Below, in pieces: positions 39,342-47,934 of a stretch of DNA of 64,000 nt (the stretch's first letter is position 1; every line of letters begins with the position of its first letter). The notes below the pieces were generated by a model. The model searched no databases. It had not been told where the DNA came from and worked only from the letters and a program-made list of their open reading frames with translations. The DNA comes from Streptomyces nodosus. GTDB lineage: Bacteria; Actinomycetota; Actinomycetes; Streptomycetales; Streptomycetaceae. The DNA is taken from positions 7,102,001-7,166,000 of the forward strand of contig NZ_CP023747.1 in the NCBI RefSeq assembly GCF_008704995.1, read 5' to 3'. The position numbers were made by a program, and so were the translations under genes.

Positions 39342-39559
39342 AGTGCCTCCAGACGCGAAAACGTGTACTCAAGGGGGTACGGACGGGCCGCGCCGATCCG
39401 TCAGCGCTCCGGGAACAACTTCCGCGCGACTCTGTGGCATGTGTCACATCGGCGGTCTGAGGGGGGCAACGGCAAGAACAGGGGCCGGTTGCTTGCGGGG
39501 AGGGGCCCCTCGACCCTGTCGCTCCGGAGCCGCGGGGGACGAGGGTGGATTCACGGCCC

Positions 39560-39591
39560 TTGGTCACGGCCTTTGGTCACACTCATTGGTC
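39560..39591 (+). promoter_or_regulatory. Three TTGGTC repeats with 13-bp period before the usp gene
   Basis: TTGGTC at 39560, 39573 and 39586; the first two are within 13-bp units CGGCC(C/T)TTGGTCA. They end 20 bases before the start codon, so they may lie over the promoter. Confidence 0.4.
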
Positions 39592-39611
39592 CCTCCCCGG
39601 GAGGCCCGCTC

Positions 39612-40526
39612 GTGTCCCGTACCGTCACCGCCGGCCTGGACGGCTCGCGCGAAAGCCTGGCCGCGGCCGACTGGGCCGCCCGAGAGGCCCTGCTGCGCGG
39701 GGCCACGCTACGGCTCGTGCACGCCTGGGGGCAGCCGCCCCGGGTGTCCGCCGCGACGCTCGCCGGGGCCACCGTGCCGCTGCCGGACCGGCGGTGGTCC
39801 GTACGCCTTCTGGCCAAGGCCGAGGTGATCCTGAAGCGCCGTCACCCGGGCCTGCGGATCGTCACCGAGCCCCTCGCCGGGGAGCCGGTGGCCGCTCTGG
39901 TGACGGCCGCACAGGACACCGAGCTGCTGGTCCTCGGGTCGCGGGGCCTGGGCAGAGCCGCCGGGATCCTGCTCGGCTCCGTGGGACAGGGGGTCGTGGC
40001 CAGGGTCGGGCGACCGGTCGTCCTGGTGCGCGACGGCGCGCCGGGCATCTCCCCGTTCGCCGGCTCCGAGGCACCCTCCGAGGCGGCCGCCCGGCACGAC
40101 GTGGTGCTCGGCCTGGATCTGGAACGACCCCATGAGGCCGTACTGGAGTTCGCCTTCGACGCCGCGTCCCGGCGCGCCGCCGCTCTTCGGGTCGTCCACG
40201 GAGGAAGCCCGTCGGGGCATCCGGCCCCGGACACCGCTGCCGGAACCCGGGACGGGGGAGAGGCCGAGGAGGCCGCCGACCGCGTTCAGCGGCGGTCCAT
40301 GGACCTGCTGCGGCCCTGGCGGGAGAAGTACCCCGGTGTCGAGGTCACCGAGCAGACGGTCATCGGACACCCCGGCGCACATCTGGCCGATGTCTCCCGG
40401 GACGCCGCGCTGCTGGTCGTCGGCCGTGCCGGACGCCCGCTCCCGGTCGGCACCCACATCGGGCCGGTGACCCAGGCGGTGCTCCGGCATGCGGCCGTGC
40501 CGGTCGCGGTGGTTCCGCACGACTGA
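39612..40526 (+). CDS. Tandem universal stress protein
   Basis: 304 residues with two Usp domains (about 1-140 and 160-304). Each has the ATP-binding G-2x-G-9x-G(S/T) motif: GSRGLGRAAGILLGSVG and GRAGRPLPVGTHIGPVT. The GTG start has GGGAGG upstream. Tandem USPs are common members of dormancy/hypoxia (DevR/OsdR) regulons, and the neighbours PPOX, CBS and DevS-like kinase fit that setting. Confidence 0.88.
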   Translation: MSRTVTAGLDGSRESLAAADWAAREALLRGATLRLVHAWGQPPRVSAATLAGATVPLPDRRWSVRLLAKAEVILKRRHPGLRIVTEPLAGEPVAALVTAAQDTELLVLGSRGLGRAAGILLGSVGQGVVARVGRPVVLVRDGAPGISPFAGSEAPSEAAARHDVVLGLDLERPHEAVLEFAFDAASRRAAALRVVHGGSPSGHPAPDTAAGTRDGGEAEEAADRVQRRSMDLLRPWREKYPGVEVTEQTVIGHPGAHLADVSRDAALLVVGRAGRPLPVGTHIGPVTQAVLRHAAVPVAVVPHD

Positions 40527-40539
40527 GGCGACCCCCGGG

Positions 40540-41049
40540 TCAGGTGCGAGGCCCTGCCTGCCCGGACGGATCCGCCGGGCTCGTGCCGCGCTCCTCGGTG
40601 CCGTCGATCGCCGTGAGCAGGACTCCGGTGACCAGATCGGGCCGGATGCGCACCGTGTGGTCCATGGTCCGGTCCACCCAGGGACGCAGCATCGAGCGAT
40701 AGCGCTCCAGCTCGCCCGGATCGGTCACGAGTTCGGCGTACCCGGTGACCACCACGCTCCAGCCCAGATGCGTCTCGGGATCGATCGCGTCGGCCTCGTA
40801 CGCCACGACGACCCCGGGACCGCCGTTGTGCCGGGTGTAGGAGGTCAGGGCCGCGCCCTCATGGGTGCGGATGACGATATGACCCTCGTCCAGCACATGA
40901 TTGACCGGACGGACGGTCGGCAGCGCACGGTGGGTGAAGACGATCCTCCCCAGGGAGACGCTGCCCAGCAGCCGCAGCGCCTCGGCGCTGCCGAGCTCTG
41001 TGCTCCGGCGCGGTGCCACGGGGGCCGGTTCGGTGTTGTCGAGGGGCAT
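40540..41049 (-). CDS. Pyridoxamine 5'-phosphate oxidase family flavin-binding protein
   Basis: 169 residues of the split-barrel PPOX fold: LGSVSLGRIVFTHRALPTVRPVNHVLDEGHIVIRTHEG and the GWSVVVTGYAELV strand. Likely binds FMN or F420; substrate unknown. A 20-bp DevR/OsdR-like palindrome lies about 90 bases upstream. Confidence 0.82.
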   Translation of the reverse strand: MPLDNTEPAPVAPRRSTELGSAEALRLLGSVSLGRIVFTHRALPTVRPVNHVLDEGHIVIRTHEGAALTSYTRHNGGPGVVVAYEADAIDPETHLGWSVVVTGYAELVTDPGELERYRSMLRPWVDRTMDHTVRIRPDLVTGVLLTAIDGTEERGTSPADPSGQAGPRT

Positions 41050-41136
41050 GGCGGACGTCCGTAGAAGTCGTCACCTACCGCCGGGAGCGGTGGTGGGATG
41101 GCATCGGACCAGTGAAACGGCCGGACGCCGGTTGCA

Positions 41137-41156
41137 CCAGGGCCGAACGGCCCTGG
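41137..41156. promoter_or_regulatory. DevR/OsdR-like palindrome
   Basis: CCAGGGCCGAACGGCCCTGG: 9-bp arms about a 2-bp centre, with the GGGnC-N4-GnCCC layout of the mycobacterial DevR box. Upstream of the PPOX gene and downstream of CBS-BON on the same strand. Confidence 0.5.
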
Positions 41157-41238
41157 CACGACCGCCGTCCGGCCCTGTCCGCACGGCTGCCTCGCCCGCC
41201 GGCCCGGTCCCGGCGCCTTCCGGCCGGGGAGGGCACGG

Positions 41239-41964
41239 TCAGCGTTCCGGCAGCCGGTTCGAGGAGACCCCCCGCGAGGGGAGCCTCGCGGGGGGTGGGC
41301 CGTCGTCGACCCGGAAGGCCAGGCTGTTGACGACACCGATGACCCCGTCCACCCGCCAGGCCGACCGGACCACCAGCGGGATCTCGCTGCGCCGCTCCAG
41401 AAGCCCCTCCAGCGTGACCATCCCGTCGCGGACCGAGACGGCCACGGCGTCCGGGGACAGGCCGAGCGAGGCCACCAGAACGTCGTCGACCACCTGACCG
41501 CGGATCTCCTCGTCCGTACGGAGGAAGACCCGCAGCAGGTCACGGCGGGTGACGATGCCGATGAGACGGTCCTCCTCGTCGACCACGGGGAGCCGCTCCA
41601 CCCGATGGCGCTCCATCAGCCGTGCCGCGTCCTGGACGCGTTGCTCCGGATGCACCGTGAGGGCGGGCGTCGTCATCAACCCCTCCGCCGTCGTGCCCCG
41701 GGCCTCCTCCGCCGGGGCCCCGGCGGCGCGTCGCAGGGCCGGAAGGCGGAACCGGTGGCCCCGGCCCTGCTCGCCCCGGGCCATCTGCCCGCGCACCAGA
41801 TCCGCCCCGGAGATCACCCCGAGCACCTTGTCGTCGCGGTCCACGACCGGCAGCCCGCTGATCCGGTGGCGGTCGAGCAACCGCACGATCTCCTTGAACG
41901 CCGTGTCCCGGTGTGCCCGGACGACCTCACTGGTCATCACCTCGCCGATGCTCTGGGTCTTCAC
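41239..41964 (-). CDS. CBS-pair protein with C-terminal BON domain
   Basis: 241 residues: two CBS motifs (IGEVMTSEVVRAH...GLPVVDRDDKVLGVISGADL and LMTTPALTVHPEQRVQDAARLMERHRVERLPVVDEEDRLIGIVTRRDLL) and a BON domain (about 150-220). CBS pairs bind adenine nucleotides. Similar proteins sit in dormancy clusters with USPs and DevS kinases. A hairpin overlaps the 3' end of the gene. Confidence 0.87.
   Translation of the reverse strand: MKTQSIGEVMTSEVVRAHRDTAFKEIVRLLDRHRISGLPVVDRDDKVLGVISGADLVRGQMARGEQGRGHRFRLPALRRAAGAPAEEARGTTAEGLMTTPALTVHPEQRVQDAARLMERHRVERLPVVDEEDRLIGIVTRRDLLRVFLRTDEEIRGQVVDDVLVASLGLSPDAVAVSVRDGMVTLEGLLERRSEIPLVVRSAWRVDGVIGVVNSLAFRVDDGPPPARLPSRGVSSNRLPER
41267..41296 (-). terminator. 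Hairpin overlapping the end of the CBS-BON gene
   Basis: Perfect 13-bp stem ACCCCCCGCGAGG / CCTCGCGGGGGGT with a 4-base loop, inside the last codons of CBS-BON. Confidence 0.6.
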
Positions 41965-42281
41965 GGGGGCCTCTCCTCCTTCGTCGCACCGGGCTCACGG
42001 GCCACGGCGGCACCTGCACGGACCGGCTCGCCTCCTCCCGTCGTCCCAGCTTCCCGGCACGGCCGCGCGCGGTGCAGGGACCGACCCGGCCCCGGAACGG
42101 GGCCGTTCCGCCCCGCTCCGATGGGCCACCAGGGGCCGGGCCCCGTCCGCCGGGCCGGCTTCTCTCCCCCCGGGCGGTGAATCCGGTCCTCCGTGTCGGT
42201 GCGCGGACCGGGCCGGATACCGTGGCCCCTGGCCTGGACGGCCGCTTTCGAGATGTCGGACAGGGACGGGAAGGACCACCG
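41965..42281. other. Divergent intergenic region between CBS-BON and the sensor kinase
   Basis: 317 bases. Overlapping palindromes GGCCCCG-gaa-CGGGGCC (42088-42104) and GGAACGG-GG-CCGTTCC (42094-42109) and a GGGGC-cgg-GCCCC element are visible. A -10-like TACCGT occurs about 50 bases before the kinase start. No gene is seen. Confidence 0.5.
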
Positions 42282-44006
42282 GTGGAGAGCTCCGAGGACG
42301 CTCGCGAGGCCCGCGTGCGGCTGCCGCAACTGCGGCTGGACGAGCTGCTGGAGGAGCTGCACGCCCGCCTGGACGCCGCCCGCGGCACCCGGGACCGGGT
42401 GCACAGCCTGCTGGAGGCGGTCCTCTCGGTCGGCCGGGAACTGGACCTGGAACAGGCGCTGCGCAGCATCGTGGAGGCCGCGGCGGCCTTGGTCGACGCC
42501 CGGTACGCGGCCCTCGGCGTGATCGGACCGGACGGCAGACGGCTGTCGGACTTTCTGACGGTCGGGGTGGACGAGGAGCAGATCGCCCGGATCGGCGCCT
42601 ACCCGGAGGGCCACGGCATCCTGGGCGAGCTGATCCGGCACCCCGAACCACTGCGGCTGACCAAGCTCTCCGAGCACCCCGGCTCCTACGGCTTCCCGGC
42701 CCACCATCCCCCGATGAACACCTTCCTCGGTGTTCCCATCCGGGTCCGCGACCAGGTCTTCGGCAATCTGTATCTGACCGAGAAGCGGGGCGGGGCGCAG
42801 TTCGACGAGGAGGACGAGTCGGTCCTGTCGACGCTGGCGGTGGCCGCCGGTGTGGCGATCGACAACGCCCGACTGTACGAGGAGTCGAGGCTGCGCGAGC
42901 GGTGGCTGCGGGCGATCGCGGAGATCACCCGGCGTCTGATGTCCGGCAGCGAGCGGGGCGAGGTCCTCGGGCTGATCGCCGAACGGGCCCGGGAGATCAC
43001 CGGGGCCGCCCTGGCCGTGGTCGCGGTGCCGATGGCGGACACCGACGCACTCACGGTCGAACTGGCGATCGGGCAGGAGGCGGAGACCCACCAGGGTCTG
43101 GTGCTGCCTGTGGACGACAGCCTGACCGGGCGGGCCTTCGCCGGCGCCGCCCCGGTCACCAGCGCGGACATCTCCAGCGACGAACGGGTCTCGTCGGGCC
43201 CCCCGAGGTTCGTCGGGCTCGGACCCGCCGTGGCCGTCCCCATCGGTACCGGAGACGGTGTGCGCGGTGTCGTGCTGCTGGTCCGCGCGACGGGCCGGCC
43301 CACGTTCTCCGAGGAGGAGACCGAGCCGTTGCAGGGCTTCGCCGCGCAGGCCGCGGTCGCCATGGAGCTGGCCGAACGACGCAAGGACGCCGAGCAGATC
43401 GCGGTGCTCGAGGACCGCGACCGTATCGCCAGGGACCTGCACGATCTGGCGATCCAGCGGCTGTTCGCGACCGGTATGACCCTGCAGAGCGCGGGGCGGT
43501 TCATCGACCACGCGGAGGCCTCGGGCCGGGTGCTGCGGGCGGTGGACGACCTGGACGAGACCATCAAGATCATCAGGTCCACCATCTTCGGGCTGCGGGC
43601 GCAGGACGGCGCGGCCGGCCCCGGACTGCGGGCGCGGGCGGTCCGCGCGGTCGGTGAGGCGGCCCCGCTGGTCGGCTTCGCGCCGAGCCTGCGCATGGAG
43701 GGACTGCTGGACACCGATGTGTCCCGGGAGACGGCCGACCAGGTGATGGCGGTGCTCTCCGAGGCGCTGACCAATGTCGCCCGGCACGCACACGCCTCCC
43801 GGGTCGATGTGGTGCTGGAGACCGACGGGACCGAGGTACGGCTGACGGTGTCCGACAACGGGGTGGGCATTCCCGCGGGGGGCCGCCGCAGCGGTCTGCG
43901 CAACATGGCGGAACGCGCCCGGCAACTGGGCGGCGACATGGAGCTGACCGGCCCGGCCGACGGGGGCACCATCCTGGCGTGGCACGCGCCCGTGGGGAAG
44001 GCCTGA
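42282..44006 (+). CDS. DevS/DosT-like two-GAF sensor histidine kinase
   Basis: 574 residues: N-terminal helix, two GAF domains (about 45-200 and 215-365), a HisKA_3 dimerisation helix with phospho-acceptor H387 in DRIARDLHDLAIQRLFATG, and an HATPase domain (SEALTNVARHAHASRVDV, DNGVGIP, GLRNMAERA). The first GAF contains FPAHHPPMNTFLGVPIRVRD, the segment where DevS/DosT place their haem-ligating His, so gas or redox sensing is plausible. GTG start with GGAAGG upstream. No response-regulator gene lies nearby, so it is an orphan here. Confidence 0.87.
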   Translation: MESSEDAREARVRLPQLRLDELLEELHARLDAARGTRDRVHSLLEAVLSVGRELDLEQALRSIVEAAAALVDARYAALGVIGPDGRRLSDFLTVGVDEEQIARIGAYPEGHGILGELIRHPEPLRLTKLSEHPGSYGFPAHHPPMNTFLGVPIRVRDQVFGNLYLTEKRGGAQFDEEDESVLSTLAVAAGVAIDNARLYEESRLRERWLRAIAEITRRLMSGSERGEVLGLIAERAREITGAALAVVAVPMADTDALTVELAIGQEAETHQGLVLPVDDSLTGRAFAGAAPVTSADISSDERVSSGPPRFVGLGPAVAVPIGTGDGVRGVVLLVRATGRPTFSEEETEPLQGFAAQAAVAMELAERRKDAEQIAVLEDRDRIARDLHDLAIQRLFATGMTLQSAGRFIDHAEASGRVLRAVDDLDETIKIIRSTIFGLRAQDGAAGPGLRARAVRAVGEAAPLVGFAPSLRMEGLLDTDVSRETADQVMAVLSEALTNVARHAHASRVDVVLETDGTEVRLTVSDNGVGIPAGGRRSGLRNMAERARQLGGDMELTGPADGGTILAWHAPVGKA

Positions 44007-44084
44007 CGGCCCGTCACCGAGGGGGACGAACCCCACTGGGCCGGGCCGGCCGTGAAGCAGGGCCTGCCCGTCGGGTCCAGGCGT

Positions 44085-44762
44085 TCAGAGCAGGCCGCTC
44101 CAGTACGACCAGAACCGGGTCAGGACCAGCAGCGCGATGAGCGCGTACCAGGCGCCGAGCAGGATCCAGTGGGTGTCCAGCACGATGTCCAGGGCCCGCC
44201 GTCCGCGCGCGGGCACCGGGATCACGCCGCGTTCCAGATTGTGCAGGGTGACGTACCAGACCAGGGCGATGGTGATCACCCAGACGACCATGCAGTAGGG
44301 GCACAGCTTGTCGAGCTCGTACAGCGACTGCCAGATCAGCCAGTGGACCAGCACCGCGCCCGCCACCGCCCCTGCGTTCAGCCCGAGCCAGAGCAGCCGG
44401 TGCAGCCGGGAGCCGGCCAGCACGGCGACGCCGAGGGCGGCCACCGCGGCGAAGGCGCCGAGCCCGAGCAGCATGTTGGGAAAGCCGAACAGGCTGCCCT
44501 GCGGGCTGGACATGACGCTGCCACAGCTCACCACCGGGCTGATGTTGCAGGGCGGCTGGTAGGCCGGGTCCTTCAGGACGCGCCAGTCGTCGACGGTCAG
44601 CTGGAAGGCGGCCAGCCAGCCGATGACCCCGGTGAGCACCATCACCCAGCCGGCCCGGCGGTCCCCGCGCGTCGAAGCAGGACGCCGGACGACGCGGAGT
44701 GCGACGGAGGACCGGTCGATCATGCGGCGCACCCGGACGTGCGCGGCACCCGGAACCGACAC
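44085..44762 (-). CDS. Vitamin K epoxide reductase family membrane protein
   Basis: 225 residues with about five membrane helices. The VKOR active-site pair LCPYCM is near residue 155, and the loop cysteines CNISPVVSC and conserved Ser/Gly of GFPNMLLGLG are also present. Bacterial VKORs use quinones to reoxidise disulfide-forming partners. The GTG start is uncertain; an in-frame ATG 13 codons later, just before the first helix, is equally possible. Converges with the kinase gene. Confidence 0.87.
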   Translation of the reverse strand: MSVPGAAHVRVRRMIDRSSVALRVVRRPASTRGDRRAGWVMVLTGVIGWLAAFQLTVDDWRVLKDPAYQPPCNISPVVSCGSVMSSPQGSLFGFPNMLLGLGAFAAVAALGVAVLAGSRLHRLLWLGLNAGAVAGAVLVHWLIWQSLYELDKLCPYCMVVWVITIALVWYVTLHNLERGVIPVPARGRRALDIVLDTHWILLGAWYALIALLVLTRFWSYWSGLL

Positions 44763-44930
44763 AGGCGGGTCATGGGGCGGGGGAGCGGTCCACGGTGCGC
44801 GAGCGGCCGGCGTCCCGGGTCGTGCGGCCCGCGGGACCGCCGGCTCTTGTCGTTCTCCATGGCCGTGAACGCTAGAGGGCGCCTCTCCGCCGGAACCTGG
44901 GCCGAAGGTCCCGGACCGGGTACCGGCCGG

Positions 44931-44987
44931 ACCCCGACACGACGGCCGGACCCCGACGCGACGGCCTGACCCCGACGCGACGGCCGC
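44931..44987. repeat. Three tandem 19-bp repeats
   Basis: Units ACCCCGAC(A/G)CGACGGCC plus two variable bases, in the 287-base intergenic region between the ANTAR and VKOR genes. The rest of that region shows nothing I can name. Confidence 0.75.
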
Positions 44988-45049
44988 CCCGTCCCGTGGC
45001 CCCCGACCTCACGACCTGCCGCCGACGCGGATCCCGGTCGAGGTTCCCC

Positions 45050-45415
45050 TCAGGGCGCGCGGAGCGAGGGGTCCTTGCCCGAGCGGACCCCGAAGCGCTC
45101 GAGTTCCTGGCGGAGTTCCTCCCGTTCGGGCCCCGGCAGGGAGCCGCCCCGGGCGAACTTCAGGATGTGTTCGGCGACCACCCGCAGCTTGGTGTTGGTG
45201 TGCTGGGAGACGGCACGCAGCACCCGCCAGGCCTCCTCCGGCGCGAGCTGCCCCAGCACGACCACGGCGCCCATCGCCTGGTCGATGGTGGCATGGGAGG
45301 TCATGGCCCGGCGGAGCTGCGCGTTCTCCTCCTGAAGCCGCTCGTTCTCCCGCGCCAGCTCGGTGGCGGACAGCAGATGCGGGGAGTACCGCGTGGACAG
45401 CGGAGAGAACGCCAT
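45050..45415 (-). CDS. ANTAR-domain protein
   Basis: 121 residues. A coiled-coil stretch (ELARENERLQEENAQLRRAM) leads into an ANTAR helical bundle (SHATIDQAMGAVVVLGQLAPEEAWRVLRAVSQHTNTKLRVVAEHIL), which binds RNA hairpins to antiterminate transcription. No sensor domain is attached. The internal ATG was preferred because the extra N-terminal 22 residues are unlike the family; the longer form from 45481 cannot be excluded. Confidence 0.78.
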   Translation of the reverse strand: MAFSPLSTRYSPHLLSATELARENERLQEENAQLRRAMTSHATIDQAMGAVVVLGQLAPEEAWRVLRAVSQHTNTKLRVVAEHILKFARGGSLPGPEREELRQELERFGVRSGKDPSLRAP

Positions 45416-45500
45416 GGTGTGCCCCCGGATGAGCGAGTGGCCGAGCCCGAACTCCTGCTCGGGCGGGCGCCGTGGACGCATGGGACCGGCCCGGCCCCGC

Positions 45501-46469
45501 CTAGGCGGTACGCGGGCGGCGGGTGGTCTTCTTGGCCGTGGACCTCCTCGAGGCTTTCTTCGCGGCCTTCTTCGCCGCGGCCTTCTCGCCGGATGCGGCG
45601 GAGGTGTCCGCCGCCTTCCGTGCCGTCGTCCGGGCGGCGGCCTTCTTCCGCGGCAGTTCGTGCACCTCGGCCTCGGTGTCCTCGCCGCGCGAGGCCTTGG
45701 CCCGGGCCACCGACTCCTGGAGCGCGGCCATCAGGTCCAGCACCTTGCCCGGCCCGGCCTCCGGCTCCGGGACCTCGGGCGGTGCCTGCCCCTCCCGCTT
45801 GGCCTCGATGACCTGGGCGAGCGCCTCGGTGTAGTGATCGGCGAAGTCCGGGCCCCCGAGGTCGTCGCGGGTCATACGGTCGATCAGATGCTCGGCCTCG
45901 GTGATCTCGTCGTCGGAGAGCCGCACCTCGGGCGGAGCGAGGCCGCCCGGGTCCCGGATCTCGTCCGGCCAGCGCATCGCGTGCAGCACCAGCGCCTCCT
46001 CGCGCACCCGCAGCAGCCCGAGCCGCTCCCGGCCGTGCCAGGCGAACTTCGCCACCGCGGCCTTCGACGTCCGCTCCAGCGCCTGGCGGAGCAGGGCGTA
46101 CGGCTTCGCGGCGACCGCGCCGGAGGCCTGGAGGTAGTAGCCCTCGCCGATGCGGAGGGGATCGATGGACTCGGCCGGCACGAACGCGACGATCTCGATG
46201 GTCTTCGCCGTCGGCAGCGGCAGCTCCCGCAGTTCCTCGTCGAGGACCGGGACCACCTGGTCGCGGGAGACCTCATAGCCCTTGCCGATCTCCTCGGACG
46301 GGACCTCGCGGTCCTCCTTCTCGCAGTACTTGCGGACCCGGACCCGGCCCATGTCCTCCAGGTGGTACTGGTGGAAGCGGACACTGTGGTCCTCGGTCGC
46401 GGGCACCACGGCGACCGGAATGGTGACCAGACCGAAACTGATCGCTCCCGACCAGATGCTCCGGGGCAT
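45501..46469 (-). CDS. ku: Ku protein for non-homologous end joining
   Basis: 322 residues. The prokaryotic Ku core (SIWSGAISFGLVTIPVAVV, VRVRKYCEKEDREV, LPTAKTIEIVAFVPAESIDPL, YYLQASGAVAAKPYALLRQAL) is followed by a Lys/Ala-rich basic tail (from about 265: KKAAARTTARK, KKAAKKASRR) typical of streptomycete Ku and thought to bind DNA. The start has GGAGG at 6 bases. No ligase D gene is adjacent. Confidence 0.95.
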   Translation of the reverse strand: MPRSIWSGAISFGLVTIPVAVVPATEDHSVRFHQYHLEDMGRVRVRKYCEKEDREVPSEEIGKGYEVSRDQVVPVLDEELRELPLPTAKTIEIVAFVPAESIDPLRIGEGYYLQASGAVAAKPYALLRQALERTSKAAVAKFAWHGRERLGLLRVREEALVLHAMRWPDEIRDPGGLAPPEVRLSDDEITEAEHLIDRMTRDDLGGPDFADHYTEALAQVIEAKREGQAPPEVPEPEAGPGKVLDLMAALQESVARAKASRGEDTEAEVHELPRKKAAARTTARKAADTSAASGEKAAAKKAAKKASRRSTAKKTTRRPRTA

Positions 46470-46728
46470 CAGGAACCTCCATGACGTGCCCCGAGGACAC
46501 CAGCCTACGAAGCGCTCGGGCACCCGGCACGGTGAGACGGCCCGAACGGACCCGATCGCGCGCGTCGCGGCCCTCGGACGGCAAGCGTCCGGTGAACCAC
46601 GGGGGAATTCCCGGTGTCCGTTCCGGCGGAGCCCCGTGCGGGTCCGTCACGCCGCCTAGCATGAGACGACCCTGCCCGCCATCGGGCGGGTCAGCACGCT
46701 CGTACGTCGTCCGGGGAGGCGCGGAGGT

Positions 46729-47934
46729 ATGCCGGTGCCCGCTCTCGCCTCGCGGCGGGTCCGAGCCCGGACCGCGGGCGGCCTCGTGGGGGTCGTCCTG
46801 CTGCTGGTGGCCGCGCTGCTGGTCACCACGCTCGGCGAGGCCCGGCGCGTGCGGGCCGCGGCCGACGGGCTGCCGCACACCACCGTCGAGGTCTCGCCGA
46901 GCGGCTGCGGCCGCGGCTGGGACCGGCCGGTCGCGGGCCTTCAGGTGTTCGATCTGCGCAACACCTCCGGCCGCCCCGCCGAGGTGTACCTGGTGGACCC
47001 CCGCGACCGGGCCGTGTACGGAGAGCTGGAGGGCCTCGCCCCCGGCACCGCACGGCCGTTGACCGTCCGCCTCGGCAAGGGGGCGTACGCCTTCATGTGC
47101 CTGCCGGACGACACCGGCGCGGTCACCGGGCCCACGGTCCGCATCACCACGGGGAAGTCCGGGCCCGCGGCCGCCGCGGTCACCGCGCACGATCTGATCC
47201 CGCTCGCGATCGACTACCAGAAGTGGGTCGGCACGGGCCTGGACGAGGTCGTACGGCTGACCGGACGCCTCGAGGACGCGATCGACCGAGGGGACCTCGA
47301 CGGGGCCCGCACCGCCTGGCTCCCCGCGCATCTCGCCTATCAGCGGCTCGGCGCGGCCTACGGCGCCTTCGGTGACGCGGGCGGGCGGATCGACGGAACG
47401 GACGCGGGGCTGCCGGGCGGCGTCCACGACCCCTCCTTCGCCGGCTTCCACCGCATCGAGTACGGACTGTGGCACGGCCGGTCCGCCGGCAGCCTGCGCG
47501 CCCCGGCCGCCGCGCTCCTCGAGGAGGTACGGGCGCTGCGGGCCGACTGGGCGGGGACCCGGATGGACCCGGCACAGCTGGGCCTCAGGGCGCACGAGAT
47601 CCTGGAGGACACCGTGCAGTTCGAGCTGACCGGGCGGACCGACTACGGCAGCGGCAGCAACCTGGCCACCGCCCGCGCGGCCCTCGACGGCACCCGCGCC
47701 GTCCTGTCCCGGCTGCGGCCCCTGCTCGTCACCCGCTACCCGGGGCTGCCCGCCCTCGACCGGCAGCTGGACCGGGCGCAGCGCACCCTGGACGGCCTCC
47801 GCGTCCAGGGCCGCTGGATCCCCCTCGACCGACTGGACCGCACCCGCCGCCGACAGCTCGACGCCGTCCTCGGCGACCTCGTCGAACGGCTCGCCCCGGT
47901 GGCGACGCTCTGCGACCCGCGGAGGACGGCATGA
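46729..47934 (+). CDS. efeO: Iron uptake protein EfeO (M75 peptidase-like)
   Basis: 401 residues: N-terminal membrane segment/signal (about 16-38), a cupredoxin-like domain (45-145) and the M75/EfeO domain with HxxE motif FHRIEYGLW. The GAGGxxxEGLEP-type helices are also present. It binds ferrous or ferric iron for the EfeUOB system. ATGA overlap with efeB. No efeU permease gene is present upstream or downstream. Confidence 0.88.
   Translation: MPVPALASRRVRARTAGGLVGVVLLLVAALLVTTLGEARRVRAAADGLPHTTVEVSPSGCGRGWDRPVAGLQVFDLRNTSGRPAEVYLVDPRDRAVYGELEGLAPGTARPLTVRLGKGAYAFMCLPDDTGAVTGPTVRITTGKSGPAAAAVTAHDLIPLAIDYQKWVGTGLDEVVRLTGRLEDAIDRGDLDGARTAWLPAHLAYQRLGAAYGAFGDAGGRIDGTDAGLPGGVHDPSFAGFHRIEYGLWHGRSAGSLRAPAAALLEEVRALRADWAGTRMDPAQLGLRAHEILEDTVQFELTGRTDYGSGSNLATARAALDGTRAVLSRLRPLLVTRYPGLPALDRQLDRAQRTLDGLRVQGRWIPLDRLDRTRRRQLDAVLGDLVERLAPVATLCDPRRTA

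Noticed and set aside
46640..46728. Iron box (IdeR/DmdR) upstream of efeO
   Set aside because: CCTAGCATGAG has only weak similarity to TTAGGTTAGGCTAACCTAA; not enough to call.
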